A DNA stretch of 56,408 nucleotides, taken from NCBI GenBank assembly GCA_004299145.1, contig SCQD01000029.1, forward strand, positions 1 through 56,408, written 5' to 3'. Made by a program: the position numbers and the translations under genes. Below the pieces are notes generated by a model, which saw only the letters and a program-made list of their open reading frames with translations, searched no databases and was not told the DNA's origin. Each line of letters opens with the position of its first letter. The first letter of the stretch is position 1. This stretch comes from Methylococcaceae bacterium. GTDB taxonomy: Bacteria > Pseudomonadota > Gammaproteobacteria > Methylococcales > Methylococcaceae. Below, one piece after another: positions 8,873-19,699 of the stretch.

Positions 8873-10423
8873 ATGGATTTCGTGACTTTTATGGCCGATG
8901 TAAACCGCCATGCCTGGCATGACGAGCTGCCATTGGTATGGTCGATGGTCATAGCGATCTTCGTGGTTGCCGTGCTGCGCCTAAAGCCCGACGTCAAAAA
9001 ATCGGTATTCATCACCGTTGCTTTCTTTCTGCTCAGCCTGCTCGGTTTATTGATCAGCGGGCTGATTTTCTCCCTGGGATTTGAAAGCTGGGGACGCGCC
9101 CTTCACGAAACGTTTATCATCATGGAAGGGATATTCGTAATCCGCCTGGGCGGAATTGTTGTCTTTCGTTTACTGTTGCCTGGGTTGCGCATCAGGCAGC
9201 CGGGCATCCTCGAAGATATTACGGACATTATCGGTTATTGCGCATGGCTGATGGTGCGCTTGCATTACGCCGGCCTGCAATTATCCGACATTATCGCCAC
9301 TTCGGCCGTTATTACCGCCATCTTGGTTTTTTCCATGCAAGACACCCTGGGAAATATTTTGGGTGGATTGGCTTTGCAACTGGATAACTCCATCGACATC
9401 GGCGATTGGATCAGGGTAAGCGATACCGTAGGGCGAGTGGTCGAGATGCGTTGGCGCCACACCGCCATCGAAACCTCCAATTGGGAAACCGAGGTGATTC
9501 CCAACAGTTTGCTGGTAAAAAGCAAATTCACCGTGCTGGGGCGGCGTAAAAATCATCCCCTGCAATGGCGGCGCTGGATACGCTTCAATGTGGGTTATGC
9601 CACGCCGCCGGGCAAAGTCATCAACGCCGTACAGAACGCCGTCAGGGAGGCCCGCATTGCGAATGTGGCGGCCTACCCACAGCCCAGTTGCGTTACCCTG
9701 GACTTTGAAGCCAGTTTCATCCGCTATGGCTTACGTTATTGGCTGACCGAACTGGATGCCACCGATTCCACCGACACTGCGGTACGCTCCCGCATATATG
9801 CCGGACTGCAACGTGAGGACATTTGTTTTTCTTGCCCCGAGTATAACGTGCACGTAACGGAGGCAGGGGGCAGCTATGAACGCGCCAAGCTCAGTAAAAT
9901 CCGCCATGAATGCATACAGGCGCTGCGCAAAATGGAACTCTTCCATTCGCTCACGGAAGACGAGCTATTATTCGTGGCCGGCAGATTGAAATATTCGCCT
10001 TTTGCGAAAGGCGAACTGATTACCCGCCAAGGGGATGCTCCCCACGACTGGTTGTACATTTTGCTGGAAGGACAAGCGGACGTATTTCTGGAATTGCCTG
10101 ATGGCGTGAAGCGCCACGTGGGCTGCATGACAACGGGAAACCTCATCGGAGAAATGGGGCTGATGACCGGCGCGGCGCGTAGCGCCACCGTAATCGCAAA
10201 AACGGACACGATGTGTTACCGTCTGGATAAGGAAACTTTTAAAACAGTATTAACCAATCGGCCGGAATTGGCGGAAGAACTCAGCCGGATTCTTGTCAAT
10301 CGCCGCTTTGCCCTGGATAACCTGCAGCAGGAAGTTGACGCGGAACTGAGCGCCAAACAGCTGACTCAGCAACAAAATAGCATATTGGAAAGAATAAGGA
10401 CGTTTTTTGGTCTGGATGCCTGA
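8873..10423 (+). CDS. MscS-family channel with C-terminal cyclic-nucleotide-binding domain
   Basis: A 516-residue inner-membrane protein. Predicted membrane helices lie around residues 20-37, 44-68, 82-102 and 112-175. The last contains the MscS pore-helix and beta-domain start (MQDTLGNILGGLAL, then DIGDWI). Residues about 355-475 form a cNMP-binding fold with a phosphate-binding cassette carrying Glu427 and Arg436 (IGEMGLMTGAARSATV). This is the architecture of bacterial cyclic-nucleotide-gated (bCNG) MscS proteins, which usually respond weakly to tension. It lies inside the nar operon in the same orientation, 45 bp after narJ and 27 bp before narI, so it is probably co-expressed with nitrate reductase. 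A role in nitrate, nitrite or osmotic ion flow is inference only. Confidence 0.9.
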   Translation: MDFVTFMADVNRHAWHDELPLVWSMVIAIFVVAVLRLKPDVKKSVFITVAFFLLSLLGLLISGLIFSLGFESWGRALHETFIIMEGIFVIRLGGIVVFRLLLPGLRIRQPGILEDITDIIGYCAWLMVRLHYAGLQLSDIIATSAVITAILVFSMQDTLGNILGGLALQLDNSIDIGDWIRVSDTVGRVVEMRWRHTAIETSNWETEVIPNSLLVKSKFTVLGRRKNHPLQWRRWIRFNVGYATPPGKVINAVQNAVREARIANVAAYPQPSCVTLDFEASFIRYGLRYWLTELDATDSTDTAVRSRIYAGLQREDICFSCPEYNVHVTEAGGSYERAKLSKIRHECIQALRKMELFHSLTEDELLFVAGRLKYSPFAKGELITRQGDAPHDWLYILLEGQADVFLELPDGVKRHVGCMTTGNLIGEMGLMTGAARSATVIAKTDTMCYRLDKETFKTVLTNRPELAEELSRILVNRRFALDNLQQEVDAELSAKQLTQQQNSILERIRTFFGLDA

Positions 10424-10450
10424 CTGTACCCGCCATGAAGAGATTGCTCC

Positions 10451-11128
10451 ATGAATAACTTTAATACTTTCTTGTTCGGCTATTATCCCTATATCGCCGC
10501 CACCGTGTTCCTGCTCGGCAGTCTGGCCCGTTTTGAGCGGGATCAATTCTCCTGGCGCAGCGGCTCCAGCCAAATGCTCAGCAGCAAAGAACTGCGGCGC
10601 GGCAGCAATCTGTTCCACGTCGGCATCCTGCTGCTGTTCTTCGGCCACGCTTTCGGTCTGCTGACCCCACCCGCCGTGTACCACGCTTTCGGTTTGACCA
10701 CTTCAGCCAAACAGATACTGGCCGTCATCGCCGGCGGCATTTTCGGCGGCATCTGCTCTGCCGGGCTGTATATTCTGCTGCGCCGCCGCCTGACCGATCC
10801 ACGCATTCGCGCCACCAGCAGCCGCATGGATATATTCATTCTGGGTTTGATCGCCTTGCAATTGATGTTGGGCTTGCTGACGCTGCCGGTTTCGCTGTTT
10901 CACCTGGACGGCAATAATATGCTGCTGTTGGCCGAGTGGGCGCAGCGCATCGTCACTTTCCAGAGCGGCGCGGCCGACGTCATCCTCAGCGTCAACTGGC
11001 TGTTCAAACTGCACTTGTTCTTCGGCATCACCCTTTTTCTGGTGTTTCCGTTCAGCCGTCTGGTGCACATCTGGAGCGTGCCGCTGGCTTATCCGCTACG
11101 GCCTTATCAGGTGGTGCGCAGGCGGTAA
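10451..11128 (+). CDS. narI: Respiratory nitrate reductase gamma subunit (cytochrome b)
   Basis: A 225-residue membrane cytochrome b with five helices that oxidises quinol and passes electrons to NarH. The four haem-ligand histidines are present: His in FHVGI and GHAFG in helix 2, and His in KLHLFFG and LVHIWS in helix 5. The length matches E. coli NarI. It is displaced from narJ by the MscS-type gene, which is unusual for narGHJI. No narK transporter is in the window. The next gene is convergent and its stop lies only 5 bp away. Confidence 0.97.
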   Translation: MNNFNTFLFGYYPYIAATVFLLGSLARFERDQFSWRSGSSQMLSSKELRRGSNLFHVGILLLFFGHAFGLLTPPAVYHAFGLTTSAKQILAVIAGGIFGGICSAGLYILLRRRLTDPRIRATSSRMDIFILGLIALQLMLGLLTLPVSLFHLDGNNMLLLAEWAQRIVTFQSGAADVILSVNWLFKLHLFFGITLFLVFPFSRLVHIWSVPLAYPLRPYQVVRRR

Positions 11129-11132
11129 CCCA

Positions 11133-11912
11133 TCATCCCAAAAACTCCCGCGCAGCCTGCAGAAATGCTTCCGGCTGATCAACGTGCAGCCAGTGCCCAG
11201 CGCCATGCAGGGTGCGAATATGGGCGTGGCAAAAATGCCGGCCGATGGCGGCATAGTGCTCTGGACGCACATAATCGGATCGTTCCCCAGCCAGAAACAG
11301 GGTTGCCCCCTGGTAGGGTGGGAAGTGGTCGATGGCGGGGGCGGCCAGCAGTGCCGGCAGGTTGGCACGAATCGATGGCAAGTTGACGCGCCAACGATAA
11401 CCCGCCGACGTGGTAATGAGGTTTTGCAGTAAAAACCGGCGTAGCGTGGCCTGCGGAATAGCGGCAGTCAGGCGGGCGTCGGCCTCCTGCCGGCTGTTGA
11501 GACCGGCCAGAGGCAGTGCTTCCAGGGCATCCAGCAAAGGCTGGTGGTGGTCGGGATAGTCAGCGGGTGCAATGTCGGCCACCAGCACGCGCGATACCCG
11601 TTCGGGATGCGCCATGCTGAGATGGATGGCCAGCTTGCCGCCCATGCTGTGGCCGATAACGTGCGCGGTAGGCCATTGCAGCGCGTCCAGCAGCGCCAGC
11701 ACATCAGCGGCCATGCTGGGGTAATCCATGACATCGCGATGAGGGGAAGCGCCGTGATTGCGCAAATCGGGTACGGCAACCCGAAACCGGTCACTCAGGC
11801 ACTGGGCAACAGCGTGCCAATTTCGCCCACTACCCAATAATCCGTGCAAAATCAGTACAGTCGGCCCCGTATCTCCAAAACAGGCATGGACCAGCGGCAC
11901 CGGCGACTTCAC
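11133..11912 (-). CDS. YbfF-like alpha/beta hydrolase (esterase)
   Basis: A 259-residue protein when started at the GTG at 11912, which overlaps the upstream stop (GTGA) and gives the usual family length. A longer frame upstream is only read-through of the neighbouring gene. The oxyanion segment LHGLLGSGRNW, nucleophile elbow GHSMGG, catalytic Asp in LAGERSDYV and His in LHGAGHWLHVDQP are all present. It resembles E. coli YbfF, an acyl-CoA/ester hydrolase whose physiological substrate is uncertain. It is last in a three-gene unit after the ParA-like and membrane-protein genes. Confidence 0.88.
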   Translation of the reverse strand: MKSPVPLVHACFGDTGPTVLILHGLLGSGRNWHAVAQCLSDRFRVAVPDLRNHGASPHRDVMDYPSMAADVLALLDALQWPTAHVIGHSMGGKLAIHLSMAHPERVSRVLVADIAPADYPDHHQPLLDALEALPLAGLNSRQEADARLTAAIPQATLRRFLLQNLITTSAGYRWRVNLPSIRANLPALLAAPAIDHFPPYQGATLFLAGERSDYVRPEHYAAIGRHFCHAHIRTLHGAGHWLHVDQPEAFLQAAREFLG

Positions 11913-12352
11913 AACAGCAAGGCAATCAGCATTATCACCACGACTACGCCGACAGCCGCCAGAATGGCTACGTCGGCTTCGCTCCAGGCATTTTTCCAGG
12001 CTATCATCGCGTCGACGGTATTGCGCCACCACTGCAGGACGGCAAGGTAAGCAAGCACGATGCGGCGCACGATGATGCGGATCACCCAGTACAACAGCGA
12101 CAACCCCATGATGGCGCCGCTCCACACGGTCACGATTTCCGCCTCACGGCGCGGCAAATGCAACACGTGCTCGTAAAACTCCTCGATCAGCATTTCCAGG
12201 GACTCGAGCAGCAGGTGCGTGCCTTGCTCCAGCAAATGCGGCAACATTTCTCCGCCGAAATAAAGCATCCCCGCCAGCGACGCCAGCAGTATCAGGCTCC
12301 GATGCCAGGGCCAGCGCTTGCGTCTTTGGGAAATAAGGGTGGCTGCCGGCAC
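11909..12352 (-). CDS. Small membrane protein of unknown function
   Basis: A 147-residue protein starting at GTG. Predicted membrane segments lie at about residues 18-36 (LILLASLAGMLYFGGEM), 75-100 (IVTVWSGAIMGLSLLYWVIRIIV) and 127-147, with an Arg/Lys-rich N-terminus. I do not recognise the family. It overlaps the downstream hydrolase by 4 bp and begins 27 bp after the ParA-like gene, so the three are probably one transcript. Nothing in the sequence suggests enzymatic residues. Confidence 0.7.
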   Translation of the reverse strand: MPAATLISQRRKRWPWHRSLILLASLAGMLYFGGEMLPHLLEQGTHLLLESLEMLIEEFYEHVLHLPRREAEIVTVWSGAIMGLSLLYWVIRIIVRRIVLAYLAVLQWWRNTVDAMIAWKNAWSEADVAILAAVGVVVVIMLIALLL

Positions 12353-12379
12353 TGGTCGGGTTCCATGGATGAGGAGAGG

Positions 12380-13021
12380 TCAGCGATTCGGCGCCGTGTG
12401 TGGTGGCTCGGCATGGCGGGGCAAACCCATTTTTTGCAAAACCCGCCATGCCAGGCTACGGCTCATATTGTTCAGCGCATTGGGCAGAGCGGAAGGCATT
12501 TGGATTTGCAACAATTGCTTGCTGGCGCTCACGGTATATACCGGGTCCAGAATGCGCGTCCGGTATGTCAGCATCATATCGTCCACCGAGCGTTCCGCCG
12601 CCAATTGTTGCCAGGGATTGGTCGGCCACTGCGACGGCAGGGCGTATGCGTTTGGAAAAGCATCCAGGTCGTCCATCACGGTACGCATGTCTTCGGGAGA
12701 ATCGCGAAACGGCAGCAACGCCATGCCGGACATCTCGTAAAACTGCCGATCCAAGGCGGGCCGATTGCCGCCGCCGTCGATGACAGCCAGCCAGTCAGGG
12801 GTCGTCTCCAGTTTGGCGACGATTTTGTCCAACACCTCCGGCTCGCGTCCATCGACGGGAACATAACGACGGCCTTGTTTGGACAAAGGTTGGCGCTGAC
12901 TGTCGGTAAGAATGGCGATGGCGCGCCAGCCCAATAACCCCAAACCATGGCAGAGCACATGGGTGATGGTGGTTTTACCCGTGCCGCCTTTATTGCCGAT
13001 GACGCAAATTAATCGTTGCAT
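12380..13021 (-). CDS. ParA/MinD-like P-loop ATPase
   Basis: A 213-residue protein with a deviant Walker A motif (NKGGTGKTT, residues 9-17) typical of the ParA/MinD/SIMIBI group. After the P-loop it departs from plasmid ParA: there is no ParB gene nearby, and the switch II region reads VIDGGGNRPALD. Short family members of this kind are often annotated as nucleotide-binding or chromosome-partition ATPases without a known partner. It is first in a unit with a membrane protein and a hydrolase. Fold assignment is firm; function is unknown. Confidence 0.75.
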   Translation of the reverse strand: MQRLICVIGNKGGTGKTTITHVLCHGLGLLGWRAIAILTDSQRQPLSKQGRRYVPVDGREPEVLDKIVAKLETTPDWLAVIDGGGNRPALDRQFYEMSGMALLPFRDSPEDMRTVMDDLDAFPNAYALPSQWPTNPWQQLAAERSVDDMMLTYRTRILDPVYTVSASKQLLQIQMPSALPNALNNMSRSLAWRVLQKMGLPRHAEPPHTAPNR

Positions 13022-13076
13022 AGTGGGGCCATTTTAGTGGCGTGCCGTCAACACGCAAGCTCCACTTGCGCTGAAT

Positions 13077-13107
13077 CGTTACCGTGGAAAGTCGCGGCAA
13101 CCTTTAC
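13077..13107. repeat. Short dispersed repeat, copy 1
   Basis: A ~30-bp sequence containing CGTTACCGTG and GCAACCTTTAC that recurs almost unchanged at 48888-48917. Here it covers the last few bases of the giant sensor gene and the gap before the ParA-like gene. Confidence 0.6.
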
Positions 13108-16100
13108 CCCATGTTTTGCAACATTTGCGTGACTTCTTCGGCTGCCGCGGGTCTACTGAAAATATACCCCTGTATTTCATCGCAACCGTTATCGCGCAAA
13201 TATGACAGTTGATCCTGGGTTTCGACGCCTTCGGCTATGACGCTGAGTTTTAAGCTTTTGGCAATGGCGATAATGGTCAGCACGATTGCGGCGTCGTCAG
13301 GATTGGTATTGACGTCGTGGATAAAGGACTGATCGATTTTCAGCTTGTCGAACGGCAGATTTTTCAGCTGACTGAGGCTGGAATAGCCCGTGCCGAAATC
13401 GTCGATGGATATGGAAATGCCGGTTTTTTTCAAATATTCCAGGGTTTCACGGGTTCTGAGCGGCTCTTTCATCACCACGCTTTCCGTCAACTCCAGCTCC
13501 AGATACTCCGGCCCCAAACCACAATCGCCGAGAATTTTCATGATTCTGTCGGCAATGTCTTCTTCTTCAAATTGGCGGGCCGAAAGATTAACCGCGATAC
13601 GCAGCTTGGGCAGCCCCATTTGCTGCCAGACTTTATTTTGCCGGCAAGCTTGACGCAGTACCCAATCGCCGATAGTACTGATCAAGCCGGTTTCTTCCGC
13701 CGCTGGAATAAACTGGATGGGCGGTACCAGCCCCAGCTCGGGATGGCGCCAGCGTATCAACGCTTCCATGCCGACGATACGCCCGGTTTGCTGGTTGTAT
13801 TGCGGCTGATAGTTCAAGAAAAACTCGCCGCGTTCCAATGCCCGCCGCAAATCGCTTTCCAGCTTGAGTTTCTGGGAAACCGCCAGTTCCATGCTTTCTT
13901 CGTAAAACCGGTAAGTATTGCCGCGCTCTTTGGCGCGAAACATGGCGGTATCGGCGTGTTTGATCAAAAGCCCTGCATCCACCCCATCGGCGGGGGAAAT
14001 GGAAATACCGATGCTGGCGCTGATATAAAACTCTTGTCCCTGAATTTTGAAAGGTCTGTTGATGGCCGTGCATATCTTGCCGGCAACCGCCGCCGCCACC
14101 TTGGGATCACTGATATTTTCCAGCAACAAGGTAAACTCGTCGCCGCCAAAGCGCGAAACCAAATCACCCACGCGCACACAGCCCTGAATGCGCATGGCGG
14201 CCGATTTCAACAGTAAATCACCGGCTTCGTGCCCCAGGGTGTCGTTGGTCAGCTTGAAACGGTCGAGATCCAGCACCAGCACGGCGTGCATTTGCACTTC
14301 CTGCTGGGCATTGTTGAGCGCTGCATCCAGCTTTTCCATAAATAAAGCCCGGTTCGGCAAGCCGGTCAGGACATCCTGATAGGCAAGGCGGCTGGCATGC
14401 TCTTCGGTGCGGCTGGCATCCAATAAACGGGCAACCCGCTGACGCAGCACCGAAAAATGTACCGGCTTTGGTATATAGTCGGTAGCACCGGCCGCAAACG
14501 CCAGTTCGATGGAGCGATCATCCTCCAGCGCAGTAACGATCAAAATAGGCGTGCTCAGGCCGTCCGGCAGCGCCCGCAGCCGTGAACAAACCGTGAAGCC
14601 GTCCATTTCCGGCATCCTGGCATCCAGCAGCACCAAGTCGGGCATGGAGTGTTCACAGACCGACAGCGCTTGGGTTCCGCTGCTGGCTTGCTCGACCCGA
14701 TATCCGTCTTTTTTCAGGATGTCGCACAACGCAAAGCGTATGGTTCGGTCATCATCGGCAACCAATATATAGGGCTTGGACCGCTCCTCGTCGTCCAGGC
14801 GTTCCTGGTTGTTGTGGATTTCTTTCAGCAAGGCCGCCTTGAGCAAATCGAACTCGATAACGGCGCTGTTATAGAGCTCTTCGATACCTTGAATCTGCGC
14901 ATTGCGGCCGCGTTCTTCCAGCTGCCGAACCACTTCGATCAAGCGATTGGCGCCCAGGCTCTTGCCGGCGCCTTTGATACAGTGGGCGAGTTCGGCGACG
15001 CCGGCGGCGTCATGGTTGGCGATGGCGTGCTCTATCTGTCGCAACTGAGCCGGTGTATCTTCCAGGAAAAACTCGACCATTTTGGCAAATGCGTCGCCAA
15101 TGTCGTTTTTGAGTTCTTGCAGCACTTTGACGTCCAGCAATTGTTCGACAGATTCGGCTGCCTGCGGGGCTTCTTCGGCAACGGGTATTGCTGGTTGAGC
15201 GGTTTTGGCCTGATGCAGCCAATGTTCGAGCTTGCCGCGTAAAGCGCTGAGTTTCAAAGGCTTGGCCAGATAATCATCCATGCCGGCGGCCAGGCAGCGC
15301 TCGCTATCGCCTTTTTGCACATTGGCGGTCATGGCGATAATCGGCACATGGCCGGTGGTATTTGCCTCCGCTGCCCGAATGCGCCGTGTCGCCTCGTACC
15401 CATCCATTTCCGGCATGTGGCAATCCATCAGGATGACGTCGAAAGTGCGGCGCGCCATCAAATCCAAGGCTTCACGGCCGGTGGAGGCCAGTTCGATGCG
15501 GCAGCCGATTCTTTCCAGCATGGCCAGCGCCACCTGCTGATTGGGGCGATTGTCCTCCACGACCAGTACGCGGCAACCCAGATAAATCGCATGATCACGC
15601 TGGGGAAACAGCGGCAGAAATGGCTTGACGCCGGATTCCGCCGATACGATGGTGTCGTATAACAGTGAGGCTTGCACCGGCTTACTGACGGAACCGGCGA
15701 TATTGGCCAATTTCGGTAGTGGTTTACCGGCATGTGCCTGACTGTTCAGCAAAATGACCTTGACCGGAGCGGCGGTAGGGTCGTCCAGCATGTCCTTGGC
15801 CAGCTGGAGGGCATGATCGTTGAGTGCGGACTGATCGATGATGGCGTAGTGGTAAGACTCGCCGCGCAGTACAGCAGCGCGCAGGGTTTCCAGCGCGGTT
15901 TCCGTGCTTGCCATGCCGGGGTTGGGGATATCCCAGCTTTGCAGCATGTTGCAGAGAAAGCGGCGAATTCTTTCGTGGTCGGCGACGACCAGAAAGCGCA
16001 ATTTGACGATGTGAGACTGGTTGGTGCGAATGCTGCCGGGGGTTTCCCTGGGCTGATCGAACGGCAGGGTGAAACTAAAGCGGGCCCCCACCCCCGGCTC

Positions 16101-17567
16101 ACTTTCGACGCTCAGGCTTCCGCCCATGAACTCCACCAACTGGCGGCATATCGCCAAGCCTAGACCAGCACCGCCGTATGCTCGGGTAGTCGAGCCATCC
16201 ACTTGGAAAAAAGCATCGAAAATGTGCTTTTGAGCGGCACGCGGGATTCCTATGCCGGTATCCAACACTTCAAAGCGCAGGAAAAAGTGATCCAGGGTGG
16301 CACGCAAGAATTCGACATGTATTTCCACGCCGCCTTGCTTGGTAAACTTAACGCCGTTGCTCGCCAGATTAATCAATACTTGGCGCAGACGCGTCGCTTC
16401 ACCCCGCAATGTCATGGGAACTTCCCTATCGATGTCGTAGTGCAGGTACAAGTCTTTGCTTTGTGCCTGGGCGGACAGCAGGCAGACGATTTCTTCCAGC
16501 ATTTCGTGCAGCACGAAATCGACCGACTGCACTTTGTTCATGCCGGCGCCGATGCGGGAAAAATCCAGAATGTCTTCGATCAGCTTCAGCAGCTGATCGC
16601 CGGCAGTGTGGGCTACCGTCACAAACTCCAGTTGCTGGGCATTAAGCCCCATGTCGCGCAGCAATTCCAGCATGCCCAGCACAGCGTTCAGCGGCGTACG
16701 CAGTTCGTGGCTGACATTGGCGGCGAACTCGCTTTTCATGCGGGCGGTTTCCACCGCCGTATCGCGCGCACTGACCAACTCGGACTCGCGGGATTCCAGG
16801 GCTTCCATCATCTGATTGAACGCCAGCTCCATCTTGATGATGTCTTTCGGACCTTTGATGCTGGCGCGCACCTTGCCTTCACCCGTTGCAGCGCACGCCA
16901 TGGCCTGGGCCAAATGCTTCAACGGCGTGGTCAGGCGCTTGCTGACGGCCACCACGACCAGCATGAAAAAAAAGGCAAAAGCGGTGGCGGCGGTCAGATT
17001 GGTGGACAAGATGCTCTCATCCATGGCTTTCAAGGTTTCCTTGCTCATCACCAAACGCACGTACCCCATCAGCTCGGGTTTGCCTTGGGTGGTCAGAAAA
17101 GGTGAAGCATGTCCCTCGACGTGCACTTCGGAAAACGAGTATACCGGCGACACAAAATACCAAGAGGATGCCGTCTCCTGGTCTACCCGCAAGTTCTCCG
17201 GCCATTGCAGGCGGTCGGGAAACGCCGTGGTGGCGTCCCCCTGCTCGAACAAGGGCTGGCGGTTGGCGTCATAAATCGCGACGCCCTTCACGCTGGGAAA
17301 GCCGAGTATGGTCTGCGCCGGTTCTTTGGCGTTTTCAGCGCTGGCATACAACAAAGCCAGGGTCGATTGCTCTGCAAAAGTCTGAGTGGCCTGCTGGCCC
17401 TGTTCGACCAGCTTGGCACGGACAATATCGCTGGTCAGCGTGGCGATGGCCAGTGACGATACCAGTGCCAGACAGAAAATTCCGGCGGAAAAAGTGAGCA
17501 GCAATTGCTGCAAAAAATTGGGGCGCAACTCGGATAACCAGACGCGGATGACCAAGGGGATGTTCAT
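13104..17567 (-). CDS. Hybrid sensor kinase / phosphorelay / GGDEF-EAL protein
   Basis: A 1487-residue inner-membrane signalling protein. In order: membrane helix (~20-45), periplasmic sensor (~46-185), second helix (~188-210), HAMP, HisKA with His287 (VSHELRTP), HATPase (DTGIGIP, GGAGLGL), a degenerate receiver (~522-640), a full receiver with Asp715, an HPt domain with His862 ([10 protein letters not shown]), a third receiver with Asp982, GGDEF (RFGGDEF at 1139-1145, with an RVGD I-site at 1132-1135) and EAL (MEALIRW at ~1267, DDFGTG at 1389-1394). All catalytic motifs for phosphotransfer, c-di-GMP synthesis and hydrolysis look intact, so which activity dominates is open. It begins 17 bp after a periplasmic binding protein gene, which probably supplies its ligand signal. 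Confidence 0.95.
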   Translation of the reverse strand: MNIPLVIRVWLSELRPNFLQQLLLTFSAGIFCLALVSSLAIATLTSDIVRAKLVEQGQQATQTFAEQSTLALLYASAENAKEPAQTILGFPSVKGVAIYDANRQPLFEQGDATTAFPDRLQWPENLRVDQETASSWYFVSPVYSFSEVHVEGHASPFLTTQGKPELMGYVRLVMSKETLKAMDESILSTNLTAATAFAFFFMLVVVAVSKRLTTPLKHLAQAMACAATGEGKVRASIKGPKDIIKMELAFNQMMEALESRESELVSARDTAVETARMKSEFAANVSHELRTPLNAVLGMLELLRDMGLNAQQLEFVTVAHTAGDQLLKLIEDILDFSRIGAGMNKVQSVDFVLHEMLEEIVCLLSAQAQSKDLYLHYDIDREVPMTLRGEATRLRQVLINLASNGVKFTKQGGVEIHVEFLRATLDHFFLRFEVLDTGIGIPRAAQKHIFDAFFQVDGSTTRAYGGAGLGLAICRQLVEFMGGSLSVESEPGVGARFSFTLPFDQPRETPGSIRTNQSHIVKLRFLVVADHERIRRFLCNMLQSWDIPNPGMASTETALETLRAAVLRGESYHYAIIDQSALNDHALQLAKDMLDDPTAAPVKVILLNSQAHAGKPLPKLANIAGSVSKPVQASLLYDTIVSAESGVKPFLPLFPQRDHAIYLGCRVLVVEDNRPNQQVALAMLERIGCRIELASTGREALDLMARRTFDVILMDCHMPEMDGYEATRRIRAAEANTTGHVPIIAMTANVQKGDSERCLAAGMDDYLAKPLKLSALRGKLEHWLHQAKTAQPAIPVAEEAPQAAESVEQLLDVKVLQELKNDIGDAFAKMVEFFLEDTPAQLRQIEHAIANHDAAGVAELAHCIKGAGKSLGANRLIEVVRQLEERGRNAQIQGIEELYNSAVIEFDLLKAALLKEIHNNQERLDDEERSKPYILVADDDRTIRFALCDILKKDGYRVEQASSGTQALSVCEHSMPDLVLLDARMPEMDGFTVCSRLRALPDGLSTPILIVTALEDDRSIELAFAAGATDYIPKPVHFSVLRQRVARLLDASRTEEHASRLAYQDVLTGLPNRALFMEKLDAALNNAQQEVQMHAVLVLDLDRFKLTNDTLGHEAGDLLLKSAAMRIQGCVRVGDLVSRFGGDEFTLLLENISDPKVAAAVAGKICTAINRPFKIQGQEFYISASIGISISPADGVDAGLLIKHADTAMFRAKERGNTYRFYEESMELAVSQKLKLESDLRRALERGEFFLNYQPQYNQQTGRIVGMEALIRWRHPELGLVPPIQFIPAAEETGLISTIGDWVLRQACRQNKVWQQMGLPKLRIAVNLSARQFEEEDIADRIMKILGDCGLGPEYLELELTESVVMKEPLRTRETLEYLKKTGISISIDDFGTGYSSLSQLKNLPFDKLKIDQSFIHDVNTNPDDAAIVLTIIAIAKSLKLSVIAEGVETQDQLSYLRDNGCDEIQGYIFSRPAAAEEVTQMLQNMG

Positions 17568-17584
17568 GGTGATGTGCCTCCCTT

Positions 17585-18541
17585 CTATCTGGATGCCGGG
17601 AAAACCAGATCAAACTTCTGCCGCTCTTGGCTTTCGAAGCGTAACCCCAGGTGTTCAGCCGTGCGAATATTGACCGCGAGCAATAAATCGCGCAGAGGTT
17701 CGATGCTGCCGGTCTTGGCGGTCCCGTTTTGCAAGCGGTTGCGTGCCATCACACCCAGGCTGCGCCCCATTGCCGTGTTGTCGGGATACATGGAAAACAA
17801 AGCGCCTTTACGCACATGGTCGGGGTTGCTTGAAAACACCACCAGATTGCTGTCCCAGGCATCTTTGAGAATAACCGGCAACAACGTGCGTTCGTCGGTG
17901 ACGGCGTTATCCTGCAACAGCCAGATAGCGCTGCCGGCGTCTTTGGACTCGTCCAGCAAATTGCGGTAATGCGCCGCTGCGCTACGCACGTCTTCTGCGG
18001 GCAGGGCGTTGAGTTGCACCCCGAGTTCCTTGGCCACCTTGCGGGCTTTGTCGATCTCCCATTCGTTGCGCTTGGGGTCATACACCACTGAAACACGCCG
18101 GATATCGGGTACCAGCGCTTTGAGCTTTCCAAGCATGGCTTCCGGGTCAGGCGACAGGGTAATGCCCGACATCCCCGGTTTTTCCACGTCGGGCGAAATG
18201 AAGGCGGCGCCCACCACCACGGGCATGGCATCGCTCAACATTCTGGCGGATACCAAGCCGGCTCGCCCCAATGTGATGGCGATCGGCACGTGATCCTGTT
18301 CCAGCTGCGCCTTAACCGCATCGCCCTCAGCGTCCTCGGCCAGAACGTACGGCTTTACCGGTGCTTTAAAACCCTGCTCGATACCATTGATAATCTCCTG
18401 AAATACGGTACGGAATGGATCGCGCAGATCCGGATACACCACGGCCACTGCAACGCCTTCGGCCCGCACGGCGGCGGACGCGCAAAAAGCGGCCAGCGCT
18501 AGAGCGATCAGCGTGGCGCGGCATAAATAACGGTAGATCAA
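17585..18541 (-). CDS. Periplasmic binding protein (ABC_sub_bind family)
   Basis: A 318-residue protein starting at TTG with AAGGACG upstream. A signal peptide ends around AAVRA-EG (residue ~28). The body resembles the ABC transporter substrate-binding protein family PF04392 (TrpX-like): [50 protein letters not shown]. No ABC permease or ATPase gene is present in the window. Its stop is 17 bp from the start of the giant hybrid kinase gene, an arrangement expected if the protein senses a small molecule and presents it to the kinase's periplasmic domain. The ligand is unknown. Confidence 0.85.
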   Translation of the reverse strand: MIYRYLCRATLIALALAAFCASAAVRAEGVAVAVVYPDLRDPFRTVFQEIINGIEQGFKAPVKPYVLAEDAEGDAVKAQLEQDHVPIAITLGRAGLVSARMLSDAMPVVVGAAFISPDVEKPGMSGITLSPDPEAMLGKLKALVPDIRRVSVVYDPKRNEWEIDKARKVAKELGVQLNALPAEDVRSAAAHYRNLLDESKDAGSAIWLLQDNAVTDERTLLPVILKDAWDSNLVVFSSNPDHVRKGALFSMYPDNTAMGRSLGVMARNRLQNGTAKTGSIEPLRDLLLAVNIRTAEHLGLRFESQERQKFDLVFPASR

Positions 18542-18637
18542 TCGACTACGTCCTTGAATTTCTGGTTTTCAGAATTAGGGGCAGAAACAGATAATATTGC
18601 GTCAATAACTATCAGCGATTTATAACTATATGATTGT

Positions 18638-19666
18638 CTATGGCTTCCTTCCACTGACAATGCTCCAATAGCCAGATGTCGGCGAAACAACTATATCGAC
18701 AAAACCTGCGCCCTTGAGAACAGCCGTCAACTCCTGCCCTGAATATTGCCTACCTTCCGTCCATAACAACATGGAAACACTCGCGGCAGCCGCCATAAAC
18801 GGGCCAGTCTTATCATCGAAATAAAGTACTTCATGAATGATGATTAATCCGCCTGCTGGAAGGCTGTCATAGCTTTTTTGCGCTAAAAAACGGCATTTCT
18901 CTTCCGACCAGTCGTGAAAAATTTGGGAGTAAAAATGCACATCAGCGAATGGGTAAGGCAATTCCCAAAGATTGCCGCGAGATGTTTTCATTCTACCGCC
19001 AAGTCCATATTGCGCGATAAAGTCTTCCGCGACTTCGCAGACCGGCTCAATATCCAGAACAATCGCTTCGAGCTGCGGCCACCTTCGCAACGCTCCGATG
19101 GCGTGGGCTCCAGAACCACCGCCGATATCAAGCAGACAGCGATGATGCGAAAGCTCGATATGGGATGGCCAGACCAGCGCAGGAGCCATGCTGATGCTGT
19201 GCATGACTTTAGTAAAAGCTTTTGCGCGTTCTATTTGTTGTTCGTGCGACTGGAAGACATCATCTCCCCCATAAGTTTGCGGTTTATTGGTAAGCACCGC
19301 CTGCTTCAAACTATTAACCGAAGTAATAAAATCATTTTCTACAATTTGGTCCAGCACCCCGCCAAAGTAAGTAGGACTGTCTTTCAAAAGATAGTCCTCG
19401 GCAAGGGCGGTTAAGGCATAAGCATCGGCTTCAGTTTTCCTCAGCATGCCGAGAGCAAGATTGGTCAACACTACGGCTTCGGCTGGGCGTTCGGCGATAT
19501 TTAATGCTTGTGCTATTTGCCGGAGTGATAGAGGATTGTTGTGTAGCAAAGGGAATAAATTAAGCTCATGGGCAACTACCAAAGCCGGATACCCCATCAG
19601 ACCGGACATGATATCCCACAAGAAACGAACATCGCTACGGGGCATTAGTGAGTCATCGGCAACCAT
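18638..19666 (-). CDS. SAM-dependent O-methyltransferase (family 2)
   Basis: A 342-residue protein from the ATG at 19666; a TTG nine codons upstream is also in frame. An N-terminal dimerisation/winged-helix region (NLFPLLHNNPLSLRQIAQAL) precedes a Rossmann methyltransferase with SAM motif LLDIGGGSGAHA and a later LPAGGLIIIHEVL. The fold matches the hydroxyneurosporene/acetylserotonin O-methyltransferase group, which methylates small hydroxylated molecules. The substrate is unknown. By eye it looks more AT-rich than its neighbours. It follows the TonB receptor gene by 33 bp, so co-transcription is likely. Confidence 0.85.
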   Translation of the reverse strand: MVADDSLMPRSDVRFLWDIMSGLMGYPALVVAHELNLFPLLHNNPLSLRQIAQALNIAERPAEAVVLTNLALGMLRKTEADAYALTALAEDYLLKDSPTYFGGVLDQIVENDFITSVNSLKQAVLTNKPQTYGGDDVFQSHEQQIERAKAFTKVMHSISMAPALVWPSHIELSHHRCLLDIGGGSGAHAIGALRRWPQLEAIVLDIEPVCEVAEDFIAQYGLGGRMKTSRGNLWELPYPFADVHFYSQIFHDWSEEKCRFLAQKSYDSLPAGGLIIIHEVLYFDDKTGPFMAAAASVSMLLWTEGRQYSGQELTAVLKGAGFVDIVVSPTSGYWSIVSGRKP

Positions 19667-19699
19667 GTTTTTTATTCCCAAGTTTAGAAGCAAAAAGCG

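Noticed and set aside
18542-18637. RNA gene or riboswitch between the methyltransferase and binding-protein genes
   Set aside because: The gap is AT-rich and short, with no stable stem or known motif.
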